Assembly: GCA_026168455.1 (NCBI GenBank)
Contig: CM047428.1
Coordinates: 37,228,121 to 37,292,120, forward strand
Direction: 5' to 3'
Length of the DNA: 64,000 nt
From: Theocolax elegans
Lineage: Eukaryota; Arthropoda; Insecta; Hymenoptera; Cerocephalidae
Shown here: piece by piece, positions 41,345-52,340 of the stretch
How the letters are laid out: the number at the start of each line of letters is the position of its first letter
Position numbering within the stretch: the first letter of the stretch is position 1
The notes under the pieces: generated by a model
What the model saw: only the letters and a program-made list of their open reading frames with translations
What the model was told of the DNA's origin: nothing
Databases searched by the model: none
Position numbers and translations under genes: made by a program

Positions 41345-43376
41345 TATACTCATTTATATTTTAATTACACCTTTTTATAAGTAATTTATACTCCATAATA
41401 GTTTTCTGCAATTGAAAGTACTCAAATCAAAAACACCTTTCAAAAAGGTGTCAAAACCCGCAAGTATATGTGTTATTCTAATCAAACTTTGAAAATTGTT
41501 ATCTGATAAATAAAATTGTTATCTGTCTGATAAATTTTAAAGTATAAGATAAAAATATCTTTGATTCTAATTCCCATATTTTCTCTACTTATTTATATTT
41601 TTATTACACCTTTTCTATATGTAACTTATATTCCATAATATTTTTCTGCAATTGAAAGTATTCAATTCGAAAACACCTTCCAAGAAGGTGTCAAAACCCG
41701 CAAGTATTGTGCTATTCTAATCAAACTTTGAAAATTGTTATCTGATAAATAAATAATTTTAATTTCTAACTACCTTATTTTATCTATTTCTTTGAATTTT
41801 AATGAAACATTTTTATAAATATTACGAAAATTTCGTATAAAAAATTTCTGCAATTGAAAGAATTGAAATCAAACTGAAATCGACAAGTATTTTGAATCGT
41901 ACCATAAATTTATATTTTATATAAACATTTTTATACATATTACTTAAACTTCGTAAAAAGTTTCTGCAATTGAAAGCACTGAAATCAAACTGTAATCGAC
42001 AAGTATTTTGAACCATGCAAAAATTTCTACCAATCTGAATACAGATTTTTTTATATGAAAAGTATCTTACACTATTATTTTTCATTTCTGGACCTCACAT
42101 GTTTTACAGTAATAAATAAATAATATTCTAATGATATTAATTTGTGCAAAATTAATTTCTGCAATACTAATAAAATGGACATTTCTTTTTTATTCTTTTA
42201 AATAATAAAATAATACTTGCACCACCGTTGGTTAAACGCTTCATATATGTGTTAATTCCGACTATATTAACTGATGTTACATTTTATAAATAATTACATA
42301 CATCTTAGCTTTTATCTTATTAATTAATTAATTAATTGGTAAAATCATGTAGATTGTATATCCTTAGTTAAGTGAAATAATAATTATTTTACATAACTAC
42401 TAAGAAAAACTTGCTAATCAGCGACGGAGGTCATACGATGTCTTGGTGAAGAAAGCACTTGTTGAAAATACAGTCGCTAGTGGTGCTTGTATCAATCGGG
42501 CGGGACCGGGAATCAAACCTGGGACCTCCAGATTACGAGTCCGTCGCCCTACCGACCAAGCCATCGCAGGCCTCTTTTAGGAACTTTATTAGATAAAAAT
42601 AATGATGTCTATTTTATCATTGGTGATGTAGGATATTAAAATTGCCAGATAGTATTGCAATATTTATATATTATTACTCATTGCAGTTTCTTCACGGTAT
42701 TATATACTTTCATAAATGTAAAGGAATACATTAGTAAGTCGGAATTAACACATATATGAAGCGTTTAACCAACGGTGGTGCAAGTATTATTTTATTATTT
42801 AAAAGAATAAAAAAGAAATGTCCATTTTATTAGTATTGCAGAAATTAATTTTGCACAAATTAATATCATTAGAATATTATTTATTTATTACTGTAAAACA
42901 TGTGAGGTCCAGAAATGAAAAATAATAGTGTAAGATACTTTTCATATAAAAAAATCTGTATTCAGATTGGTAGAAATTTTTGCATGGTTCAAAATACTTG
43001 TCGATTACAGTTTGATTTCAGTGCTTTCAATTGCAGAAACTTTTTACGAAGTTTAAGTAATATGTATAAAAATGTTTATATAAAATATAAATTTATGGTA
43101 CGATTCAAAATACTTGTCGATTTCAGTTTGATTTCAATTCTTTCAATTGCAGAAATTTTTTATACGAAATTTTCGTAATATTTATAAAAATGTTTCATTA
43201 AAATTCAAAGAAATAGATAAAATAAGGTAGTTAGAAATTAAAATTATTTATTTATCAGATAACAATTTTCAAAGTTTGATTAGAATAGCACAATACTTGC
43301 GGGTTTTGACACCTTCTTGGAAGGTGTTTTCGAATTGAATACTTTCAATTGCAGAAAAATATTATGGAATATAATA
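41345..43376. mobile_element. Foldback element FB2 with mirror-perfect 639-bp arms
   Basis: Arms 41624-42262 and 42738-43376 are symmetric around position 42500 without any indel, and I saw no mismatch in the parts compared; mirrored 87-codon frames (41822-42085 minus, 42915-43178 plus) are by-products. Subrepeats with ACTTGTCGATTWCAGTTTGA and CTTTCAATTGCAGAAAYTTT occur in tandem in each arm. To the left one more subrepeat block (41345-41623) lies outside the mirror. The spacer of 475 bp contains a SINE. It belongs to the same family as FB1. Confidence 0.9.
42415..42577 (-). mobile_element. tRNA-derived SINE in the FB2 loop
   Basis: Minus-strand copy of the SINE at 4899, with box B (GGTTTGATTCC, one change) and box A intact enough to recognise. 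The tail side is degraded to AAGAAAAACTTG. It differs by about ten bases from the 4899 copy. Confidence 0.85.
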
Positions 43377-43697
43377 TAAGTATTCATTAATACCTTACAA
43401 CACCTAACCTTTATTATTAATTCGAATTTTTATTGATTTTTTTTTTCAAAACCTTTTGTAAGATAGAAATTTCTTTTCTATCTTACTATTTTATACATTT
43501 TTGATTATTAATTGTGTTAAGTACTATTGTTTAATTGTAATCGTAAAAAAAAAAAAATAAAAAAAAATAAAGTGTAAAAGAATTGTGAGCTGTATTTGGA
43601 CAATTGTAAGTTACAATTAATACAACAATTTTAAAACTAACATTTCAGTATTTTTGTATATTTCCATTTTTTTTTCATATATCAATCCTGTAGTAAG
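43377..43697. other. Unassigned sequence with A-rich run
   Basis: Mostly AT; an A-rich run at about 43545-43570. Nothing else seen. Confidence 0.4.
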
Positions 43698-43921
43698 AAT
43701 AACTTGCTGTAGATATGCGAATTATTTCTATCCTTTGTTTTAAGCACCGTCAACAATAGAAAACGCTGTAGATCTGCATTTTCTATTCGCCGCTGCTTAT
43801 ACGTGTCAAACACGCTTTGGCTCTGCGCATTTGACACTTCATTTTTTTTCTCTCTCTCTCCCATTACTTTATGTTGCAGCTTTTTCCTCGTGTTCGTAAG
43901 CATCACCTGTAAAGCAGAGAA

Positions 43922-44335
43922 GACGCCCCTCCTGGCGTCCCCTCTCTCTCTAGACGCGTGCCTACTGCTTGCATTGGGGAAAATCCATACGCTGAGTACG
44001 AGCCCTTCCTGGCATCGACTCTCTCTCTCTTTCTCTCTCTCTCATCTCTTTCTCTCTCTCTCTCTCTCCCTCTCTCTCGGTCCACAACGCTCGGCTCCGT
44101 AGAACCGATCCGCCGCTCGTAGCTCAGAAGCGGCCATATTGGGCCCGCTTCCCCCGCCAGCTCGGCGCACGCGCATCCTAGTGTCCACGCGTCGAGTTGA
44201 ACAGTAGCCCCTCCCGGCATACTGTCTCTCTCTCTCTCTCTCTTTCTAGCGCGTTGCTTGCCGACGCATAGCTCGCATAGAGAGAAAAGCCCTTCCTGGC
44301 ACCTCCCAAGTTAGTTCTTTATTTCTCTCACTTCA
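43922..44335. repeat. CT-rich microsatellites inside a duplicated block
   Basis: Several (CT)n runs (about 43948-43955, 44020-44085, 44224-44250). A block with CCCCTCCYGGC, then CT run, then GCGYGT/GCGCGTT and AGCCCTTCCTGGCA, occurs at about 43926 and 44208. It interrupts the spacing of the hairpin array. Confidence 0.75.
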
Positions 44336-44801
44336 ATAATGCACTTACGCTGTGGATCTGCGTGTATGTTTTGGTAGCAAGTAGAAAACTTTGTACCCTT
44401 GTAATCGTGTACATCCCATACCGATATATACATATACATGTCATTCCCTATCTTTATGGTAAATAGAAGAAGCTTTATTAGATCTGCTTCAACTATTTAG
44501 TATAACTCCTAAAAAATTAATTTAGCTTTAGTTCTGCGAAATTAATCATTATATTAAACTCTCCATCCTTTATTTCCATTGTCTCACCGTCAATAATAAA
44601 GAACGCTGTAGATCTGCATTTTCTATTATTCGTCGGCTAAGACGCATTAAACACGCTTTAGATCTGCGTGTTTACCCTTCCCTTTTTCTTGACACTAGTA
44701 GAAGATGCCGTAGATCTGCATTTTCTGCTAGCTGTCAAAATCCCACGTCTCGAACACGCTTTAGCTCTGCGTTTTCGAGCGTTGCGAGCCTCTTCATATA
44801 C

Positions 44802-44805
<4 letters not shown>

Positions 44806-44852
<47 letters not shown>
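44806..44852. repeat. CATA/TA microsatellite
   Basis: ATACATACATACATA followed by (TA)n, between two groups of hairpins. Confidence 0.9.
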
Positions 44853-44854
<2 letters not shown>

Positions 44855-45401
44855 ATATTTGCATGCTTAATATATTATATATCTATACTCGCATCTACGC
44901 GCATATAGACATATAATAAATATATACATATAATTTTATGATTATTAATGTATAAATTTAACTGGGTTGTCGTGGCCCGTACGTTTTTTCCTGAAAGTTT
45001 TCAAATCTCCCTTCTCTACGACGATTTACGCTGTTGACCTGCGAAAATCGGAGTATCCGAGTGGATGTGCTTTAGTTCTGCACCCCCATCCAAGACAACC
45101 TTAATTCACTGATTGTTTCTCTCATGAAATTTGGAGCTGTCGATCTGCTCGATTTTAAGGTAGAAACAATTTGAAGTGAAAACTTAAATTATTCAACAAG
45201 TTGCTTTTGATCTGCAATTGGGAAAAATAATTTAAGTTATTCCGTTTTAGTTACCTTACAATTCGCTTTAGATCTGCGAATCTTTAATTCCCGTCCCACG
45301 ACTTAGTTAAATTCTCGGTTACGTCCCTCCTTCCCAGTACAATTAATTATACATTATATTATTATACATTATAAAATAATACGTTTTTAAATGCAAATAT
45401 T

Positions 45402-45452
45402 ACTTACCCATTATTCATCCAATATTGCGGTCCATCGTTTAATTTAAAATTA
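45402..45452 (-). repeat. Conserved 50-bp exon-like block, copy 2
   Basis: Second copy of the block at 34143-34193. See that entry. Confidence 0.5.
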
Positions 45453-45884
45453 CACAGAAGAAATAAATTTTGAAGTGTAACCACGACATTTGAAGGGCCA
45501 AAACCCTTTAAAATAAAAGTTTAAAATATTTAAATAATTATATTGTTATAAAATTGTATATAAATAATATATGTACAGGTAATTCCATACTAAATCAGCA
45601 AATGAAAATTTAAAAATTATTGATATTCTGCTAAACAACTTCTTTTTAAACCTAGAATATGTAAAAAAATTTTAGATGCTTTACTTAGATATGACAAAAG
45701 TTATTAATACCAAAAAACACGTATTTTGCTGTTTTGCACTTATATGACTAATTTTCATGACTTTATAACTCAAAATACAAGCACCCTACAAAAGAAATGA
45801 TACATACCTATAAGATTGGAAATTATATCAAGATTTGAATGAAATTTTAATTATAAACATTAATTGAATATTTTTGCACTATTA
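45453..45884. other. Unassigned AT-rich sequence
   Basis: No gene or motif recognised. Confidence 0.4.
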
Positions 45885-46400
45885 CTGACCTTCAGTCACT
45901 AAAAAATCAGATATTTTGATTTTTATCAGTGTTCGACTCAATTGATATTACTGAAAATATCACAGATGTTTCTAATTACATGTGCTTTGTGTGCACTGAA
46001 CCGCTTAGTGGCATAATTAATAGGGCAAAAGTTATACACTTTTTTCTGCAAAGCTAATTGAAAAAATAAAAGTTCAGAATGGCTGACAGTAGCCGATGAA
46101 CATGAACATATTCAACTCGAGATAATTAACAATTTTAAAAATACTGATAGATTCCACTTCCCATTTGCAACAAAAAATATTTATAACAATTTTCTCCTGA
46201 GATAAATAGTTTTAGAGAAAAAAAATTCATATTATAATATGATACGAATAATACCTTTATGAATTTTTCTCTAAAAAGTACGTGTATTTAGAAGTATCTG
46301 TGATTTTTTCAGTAATATCAAATGAGCCAAACAATGTCAAAAATCAAAATATTTGATGTTTTACTGACTTAAGAGGACGCCGTACCGACATGCATACCGA
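45885..46400. mobile_element. Inverted-repeat element with about 105-bp arms
   Basis: TGATATTACTGAAAA, then ATCACAGAT, in the left arm (to about 45990) mirrors TTTTTCAGTAATATCA in the right (46290-46395), together with the phrase AAATATTTTGATTTTT. A smaller hairpin, AGAGAAAAAAAATTCATA with its mirror, sits in the centre (about 46213-46278). Confidence 0.65.
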
Positions 46401-46783
46401 CGTTTACAAATTCAAACTTTACAAAACCAATAATCACTTTTTTCATAATGTATTAGTTATCCCCCCTAGGTTTTGATAAAAGCTAGCGGGGAAAACTCAT
46501 AAAATTTTTAAAATTTATAAATTCTCTTATTAAGGGGGTGACATACTCAACATTTAGCCTCCCTACCATATCAACCGAGAAAATCTAAATATACAAAAGA
46601 TGCATCTCTGTGCAAAGTTTCAAACTGAAATTCCATTCCTTTTTCGAAAAAAGTCTTACCAAAAATGTGAAGTGAACGTCAGCTATTCAATATTTTTTGG
46701 TCGGGGTTTTCGTGATAATATTTTTGACTGAAATTTTGTATTACAATAGTCTACAGCAATCCCTAGGCGCCCGTCCTCTCTAA
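46371..46783. mobile_element. MITE-like element with AGAGGACG ends
   Basis: TTAAGAGGACGCCG at 46369 and GGCGCCCGTCCTCTCTAA at about 46768 are approximate inverted ends about 410 bp apart. No coding sequence. The flanks TTAA and CTAA might include a target duplication. Confidence 0.5.
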
Positions 46784-47084
46784 ATTAAATTAATTTACAA
46801 TAATTATTGTAGATTATATTACCATAAGCAACATTAAAAGAATAATTACGATATTCTACTTCAAATAGTTACGTCAGGTGGCGCTAGGTACGGCGTACCT
46901 CAACGAATACATTGTTGATAATTTTAATTTGATATCATTAAAATTTATTGTTCAAAACACAATATCAATATTCATATTTTAAAAGAAAGCGTTGATAAAT
47001 TATTATTGACTGCGAAGGGAGCATCGTAACGACTCAGAAAACATAAATTAGAAAATGTGTAAGAATTTTAAAAACGTCATAGCG

Positions 47085-47945
47085 CGTTGACATCGTGGTA
47101 CGTTAAAACGCAGCTTCGATAGTTTGGACGTACCATCATGTGCAAGTAGTAACCTAACCTCAATAAGGTGGAAATAATAGATATTTATGGTAAAACCCTA
47201 TAGTTTTACCTACAGCTTTATTTATTTACTAATTAATTATCGTATATTGCGTATCGGAGCCACTGCTCGTTGACATTGCGGTACATTCACGCACACCGCC
47301 GATGTTTCGGACTTACCACCATGTATAAGTGGTAACCTAACCTCAACGAGGTGGAAATTTTGCATGTTTTTGGTAAGACATTGCTCGAAAACGCAATAAG
47401 ATTTTAATCTATAAATCAGCACATAATTAGGTTATTAATAAACAATGGCGCTCCTTCTCTTATTTTTGTGCATACAGGTTTATTTTTGTATTGATTAATT
47501 ATCAAATATTACGTATAGGATGCACTACGTGTTGACATCGTGGTACGTTCGCGCACACCTTCGATATTTTATACGCACCTCTATGTGCATATGGAATGTG
47601 AAATTATTTAATAAGTATATTTTATGTAACTAACTAATCGCGAGTATGCAACTTTCAAATGCAGCTCCGATTTAAATGACAAACAAATTTTTATTAATAC
47701 AAAGAGAAGAATAAAAATTATAGTCAAACATAAATTATTGTATTTCGTATGTTATTATTTAAAGTTGTAAATTATTTATAATTAGCTGCGAAGGTAGCGA
47801 TGTAGCGATTTCCGAAATATCAGTTTAAAAATCGATAAAAAGTTTAGAAACGTCGAAGCGTGCTGACATTGTGCAGGTGCGTTCACGCGCACCTTCGATG
47901 TTTCGGATGTACCACAATGTGCAGTCGGTGTGATATTATCTTTTT
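47085..47945. repeat. Diverged tandem repeats of 180-330 bp
   Basis: GTTGACATYGYGGTACRTTC followed by CGCACACC, CGATGTTTCGGA and TACCAYCATGT recurs at about 47087, 47269, 47530 and 47858; AACCTAACCTCAAYRAGGTG follows in the first two. Units also share TAATTAATTATC before the start. A likely older satellite. The segment 46784-47084 upstream holds nothing recognised. Confidence 0.7.
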
Positions 47946-49300
47946 ATCGAATTATTTTAACTGTGCATTTCAGTCGTATTTTAAACGATTGTTGTTTATT
48001 GTGAATAAGTAAATAATTAAATATTAATATTGCACAAAAGTTTTTTTTAGTATTTTCATATCAGTATTGTTGGTCACAGCATTTAATTTGTCAGTTGCTA
48101 TCTGTTTACGCTGCAACGGTCTCGGCGAACCGAGCACGCCACGATCGCGCGCCTCTGTATGGCTTAGCTGGTATCCTGCTGCATGCTGATATCCTCTTCG
48201 CCTGGACATCGCTGCTGGCTAATACCATTCATGTATTAATCGTGTGCATAATCTTTGCCCGCCAACTAATGAGTACGGCGCTTAATAAGTTTCAGGCGCT
48301 ACGTCGACCGCGCTGCGCCGTCAACATTATTACCTGGAACCGCCTCAATCCTGCTTCTTTTAATAACGTCGACCACCAAGGTTGCCATGGCTATCCCATG
48401 TATTGCATTAGGTAATTATTGACATCTTGGGCTAGCGCTAGTATGCGTCTTCATAAATATATTATTTGCATATCTGCTGTACATAAAGTTCGTGAACACT
48501 AATATAACCTCACTTCAGCCTTGTCTCTTCTACTATGCAGCTATAATATTAAGATACGGAAGTAGTGTTAAGATACATCTGTATGTGCTTCTTTTATCCT
48601 TGTCCTCACATACCACTAGCATATACTAAAATAGATGGTATTATTTCTACAGTGAAATGGCCATTTGTATGCTGACTCCGGATATCCTGGATCGAGGGTA
48701 GCTGCCTTCGCTCTGGGTGTGAACTGCTGACAGCTTCCAGATCAACCTCTTCGTGCTTGTCTGGCTATTGGAACCCCTGTGTTTACTGCTTCATCAACCT
48801 TCCTCAACAGGTGCCTAGACGGACCTGAAGATAAGCTGAGTTATGCTAGGTTCATTCCACCTTCCGCATTACGTGTATTGGCCAGTGCCAGGGTGTGTTA
48901 GTGCGACTTGGGATGGGTTATTAGAATTGTAAGGGTAGGCAGGATTTAGATACAGTGCGGGTAGGCAGATATAAGGAAGGGCTTTAGTTATTCGGGTAGG
49001 TAGGTATTCGCTGTAGCTTCAGTATGTTTTAATTTTGTTGATGTGTGCAGAGCACATTATCACAAATTTTACATACAAGATTACATTACAAAAATTGTCA
49101 AACATGTCATGGTTAGATATTTTTTAAATATTTTAAACAAACGTTTTAGCGTAAGTTTTAAATTCATTACCTTTACAAACCTATGCAATTAATTTGATAC
49201 GAATGGGAACGATTAACTTGTTTAAATACATTACATACGCGTTCCTCTGATTCCAGATTGAAAAATAAGTTATTCAAATAACACGAATAATTTCATAATT
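47946..49300. other. Unassigned region including a GC-balanced patch
   Basis: A stretch at about 48090-48415 is clearly less AT-rich than its surroundings and is open for 106 codons on plus, but the translation shows no family I know and codon-like periodicity is not evident. The region 48640-49020 is likewise mixed in composition, with GGGTAGGCAG phrases. A non-coding exon or an unknown element are both possible. Confidence 0.35.
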
Positions 49301-49309
49301 TTTAATTAA

Positions 49310-49800
49310 AAAAATACAATTATCTGCAGAATCGTTAGCAGATTTCGTATAAATAAATAATTTTTATTTATAATAAATAAAAACACGAATCTATTTTTTA
49401 CGCAATTATTGGTACCTTTTAGGGTAGCGCATAAAACGGAATTTTGTAATTAAAAAAATTGCTTTAACTGCGGAATCGTTAGCAGATTTTGTGAAAAGCA
49501 AAAATTTCTATTTTCAATAAGTAACAAAAAAAACATTTTTTGTGCAGATGCTTCCTCCAGTTTGGCAAATAAAATAGAACTTTGTGATTTAAAAAATTGC
49601 TTTAACTGCGAAATCATGATTTTTGCCACAATAGCAATTACCACAGCACATCTTAGGAACTTTTTCATCGAATAACTATATTAATCAATTCATGGTTCCC
49701 CGTACCATGATTTTTTACCACAATTGCACCTACCGCAGCATATCTCAGGAACATTTTCATCGAATAGGCTAAAATTTTAGCAGTAACTATTAATGTATAA
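49310..49800. repeat. Imperfect tandem repeats
   Basis: GCTTTAACTGCGRAATCRTKA recurs at about 49461 and 49602, with a related CTGCAGAATCGTTAGCAGAT at 49326. CACAATWGCAMYTACCRCAGCA then TCATCGAATA recurs at about 49628 and 49719. Confidence 0.65.
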
Positions 49801-50250
49801 CTATATTAATGAATTTTAATATAATGTTCATTACCATAAGTCAAACTGTTTATTGAACTTTTTATTTTCAAGAGTTTTACAGTTGAAACAGTGGCTGACC
49901 CCCTTCATAGTACTTAATAATTTGTTTTTTTTCAATCTTATCATTACATAAAAATAAAGGATATTTTGAAACGTAATACACATGCTCTATTTTTTAACTT
50001 CTCTTTATTATACATTGAGAATAATATATTTTAAAATACTCTTAATTTATAATATTTAATAAATATACACATGCATAATCGAACAGATTCTAGCAATATT
50101 TTAGAAACACAATCCCACTGTTTAACTGTAATTAATAGCATCCTTACGTTTGTGTTAAAATTACATTTTAATAATGAACTACTACCATTAGTAACGATTT
50201 TGAAGAAAGTTATTAAATAATCTTCGTACGTATAGTTGATATTAAATGCG
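49801..50250. other. Unassigned AT-rich sequence
   Basis: No gene or repeat seen. Confidence 0.4.
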
Positions 50251-50254
50251 TAAT

Positions 50255-50289
50255 TGGCAGAATAGCGCGCAGGGGACCCGACCCCCTAG
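50255..50289 (+). mobile_element. Candidate Helitron 3' terminus
   Basis: AGCGCGCAGGGGACCCGACC then CCCTAG before T. It shares GCGCGCAGGGG, CGA and CCC with the terminus at 26814-26850. The main hairpin is decayed on its left side, so confidence is lower than for 38541-38570. Confidence 0.4.
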
Positions 50290-50756
50290 TTAATTCTTAG
50301 TTTTTTGATTCAAATTCCTACTAGGAAAGAACAAATAAAGTATCAACGTGTGTAGAAATGAAAAATGTGGGAAAGTGTTGTAGCAATATGTATATATCAT
50401 CGTAATATGAGTTACGTAATGCGCAAAATTAATAAGTAGTAATGGATAATCGCGGCGTTCCTCCCACCCAAAAATCAAAGGAGTACGGATGCGCCGGCTA
50501 TCGAAACAGCGAGCCTCAATAGCTCTCTCGCGTTTCGACTAACACCAGGACGATACCAAGGAGGACCTTAGACGTCGCAACCGTGACGACTCCGCTGCTC
50601 ATAAGAACACCTCGGCCGAAGCGTATACTTGTGCGTGGAAATGTAAATTGTACGCAGGCTCCTGTTGCAATCGGTGTTTGCATCTTCCAACTTTCTCTCT
50701 GAAGTCACGGGTGATCGAGCGAAAGCAAAAACTATCGCGAGAATAACCAAATTAGT
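50290..50756. other. Unassigned, partly GC-rich flank of the large transposon
   Basis: 50450-50740 is less AT-rich (TCGCGGCGTTCC, ACCTCGGCCGAAGC). No coding frame longer than 62 codons and no family recognised. Could be unique host DNA. Confidence 0.35.
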
Positions 50757-51468
50757 TAAGTATTATTAATTGCCGTAAATTGGCCGCTAATATGCCGTGA
50801 ACGAAAAAAAGTTGCCGCATTTTTCATTTCTGAAAAAACCAAGTTTTCGCTAACTTGATTGTCAAGTTAGCGGACCACCGTTGGAAATTATACTTCTATG
50901 CATAAAAAAAAGTTCTAATAATGCTTAATAATTGCCGCTTAATATGCCGTGAACAAGAACTTATAACAAAATTCAAAACAATAATTTAATTTTTTTATAT
51001 GGGTGGTCCGCCAACTTGACACCACCGCCATTCTCAAACGCCTTACCCAAACTAACTTTAAATGGACTCGGAAATTGCCGCTTATCCTCTACTATTTAGC
51101 CGTGAATGTAGATACTGTCAAAAATTATTATTAACCATTATTATTAACATATAGATGGTTCGCCAACTTGATACTTTAGTTACTTGGAAATGGATTCTCG
51201 AAATTAATCAAAAATTGTCTCTAAATTTGCCGCTTACCCTCCACCATTTAGCCGTGAATGTAGATATTGTCAAAAATTATTATTAACCACTTTTATTAAC
51301 AAATAGGTGGTTCGCCAATTCGATACTTTAGTTACTTGGGAAATGGATTATCGAAATTAAACAAATATTGTCTCTGAATTTATCGCTTTCCCTCCACTAT
51401 TTAGCCGTGAATGTAAATATCGTCAAAAATTATAATTTAACCACTTTTATCAATTAACTATTGTTTAT
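50757..51468 (+). repeat. Left terminal inverted repeat with subrepeats
   Basis: Outer part carries a perfect hairpin, CGCTAACTTGA mirrored by TCAAGTTAGCG (50848-50872). Inner part has about three units of 120-150 bp with GGTTCGCCAACTTGATACTT, TTGCCGCTTACCCTCC and TTTAGCCGTGAATGTAGATA. Confidence 0.9.
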
Positions 51469-51905
51469 TAATTATTAAGTAATGATGTATTGGGTATTAT
51501 GAGGATCAAGTCACTTTCACGCATTTGTATCGAACTTTATTTTTCAATAAAGTGTGAATGAAGCGAGATGAATACAATCGATCGCGTCTCTGCGCACGGC
51601 ATGTCGAAAAAGCAAGAGGACTTGAAATGACGAAATGACTTTAGATGTGTTCTTTTCTTGTTTGAAAGTCAATGCCTACTTTTTTGGCGTATTCCAAGCC
51701 TTATATCGATGCAATCGGTGTCATGAATTGTTTGTTTTGATGTTTTGACACTACATGTTTTCGGTCGTTTTGATTTGCAGTATTTCGTGGAAGGCTAGTA
51801 CGACACCTCTTCGCAGGTTTAGTTTTCTGTTGTTTTTACTCGAGAGCAGTCAGTATCGAAGTATTCGTGCATGAAGACATAGCTTCCTTCATTTAGAAAA
51901 GTAAT

Positions 51906-52340
51906 ATGAGTTTACCGCGCCGTCGCGGTAAACAGCCGCTAGTGGATCACTTATTATTAAAATCAAAATTGTGTGAGTGTAAAAGTGAAATTGTAATTGA
52001 TGGAAAAATTGTTACTGTTACGAATCATGTGTGGACAGATTTAGCGGAGGAACTGAATTTGCAGGCGACTACAATTCATTCGTATTGCCTATCAACTCGT
52101 TACAACTTTAGAACATTGTTGCTAAAGAACAATGCAGATTTTAACAGCAGTGCAGATACAACGATGTCATCTACAACAGAACAAGACAGAAATAAGTCTG
52201 TAGGATCCGAACGTAACAAAATAGTAGATTTCAATTTTTCTGTCGCAAAAAGTGGATTTAACAATATGGTTACGTACAGAAATGTGCTTAACGGTAAAAA
52301 GCGGGTACGAACTCGCACAACTCTAAAAGAAAATGAATGA
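51906..52340 (+). CDS. Probable first exon: N-terminal domain of the transposon protein
   Basis: 144 codons from ATG 51906: MSLPRRRGKQPLVDHLLLK, then VWTDLAEELNLQ and IHSYCLSTRYNFRTLL, a helical stretch like the N-terminal DNA-binding part of such proteins. The serine-rich tail is followed by GVIVTYR-like NMVTYRNVLNGKKRVRTRTT. A splice donor to the next coding exon (54228) is not clear, so it could also be a separate small gene. The interval 52341-54227 between them holds no other coding pattern. Confidence 0.5.
   Translation: MSLPRRRGKQPLVDHLLLKSKLCECKSEIVIDGKIVTVTNHVWTDLAEELNLQATTIHSYCLSTRYNFRTLLLKNNADFNSSADTTMSSTTEQDRNKSVGSERNKIVDFNFSVAKSGFNNMVTYRNVLNGKKRVRTRTTLKENE

Larger units (their letters stand above)
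43698..45313 (+). ncRNA. Array of about 15 hairpins with a conserved 9-base loop; possible structured RNA
   Basis: Hairpins lie at about 43698-43726, 43755-43787, 43803-43837, 44341-44369, 44461-44498, 44515-44547, 44592-44630, 44648-44674, 44689-44738, 44745-44782, 45022-45050, 45061-45092, 45112-45170, 45181-45238 and 45261-45281. Each has GC-[loop]-GC, with loops TGTAGATCT, TTTAGATCT or close variants (TTTGGCTCT, TTTAGTTCT, TGTTGACCT, TGTCGATCT, TTTTGATCT). Stems differ in sequence but stay complementary, 6 to about 20 bp. The last five are enclosed by AATTTAACT with GTCGTGG (44955-44975) pairing CCACGAC with AGTTAAATT (45296-45313). No coding frame follows the pattern. Plus strand is assumed only for naming; direction of transcription is unknown. 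Whether this is RNA, a protein-binding array or a DNA cruciform cluster is open. Confidence 0.6.

Noticed and set aside
41822..43178. Two identical 87-residue proteins on opposite strands
   Set aside because: They are the mirror arms of a foldback element; no protein family resemblance.
43803..44220. Serine/leucine-rich and arginine/glutamate-rich frames
   Set aside because: They come from CT microsatellites within the hairpin array.
47145..47345. AACCTAACC as insect telomeric repeat (TTAGG)n
   Set aside because: Only two adjacent units, embedded in a longer tandem unit with unrelated sequence.
48095..48415. A host gene exon of 106 codons
   Set aside because: No recognisable family, no clear splice signals; kept only as an unassigned patch.
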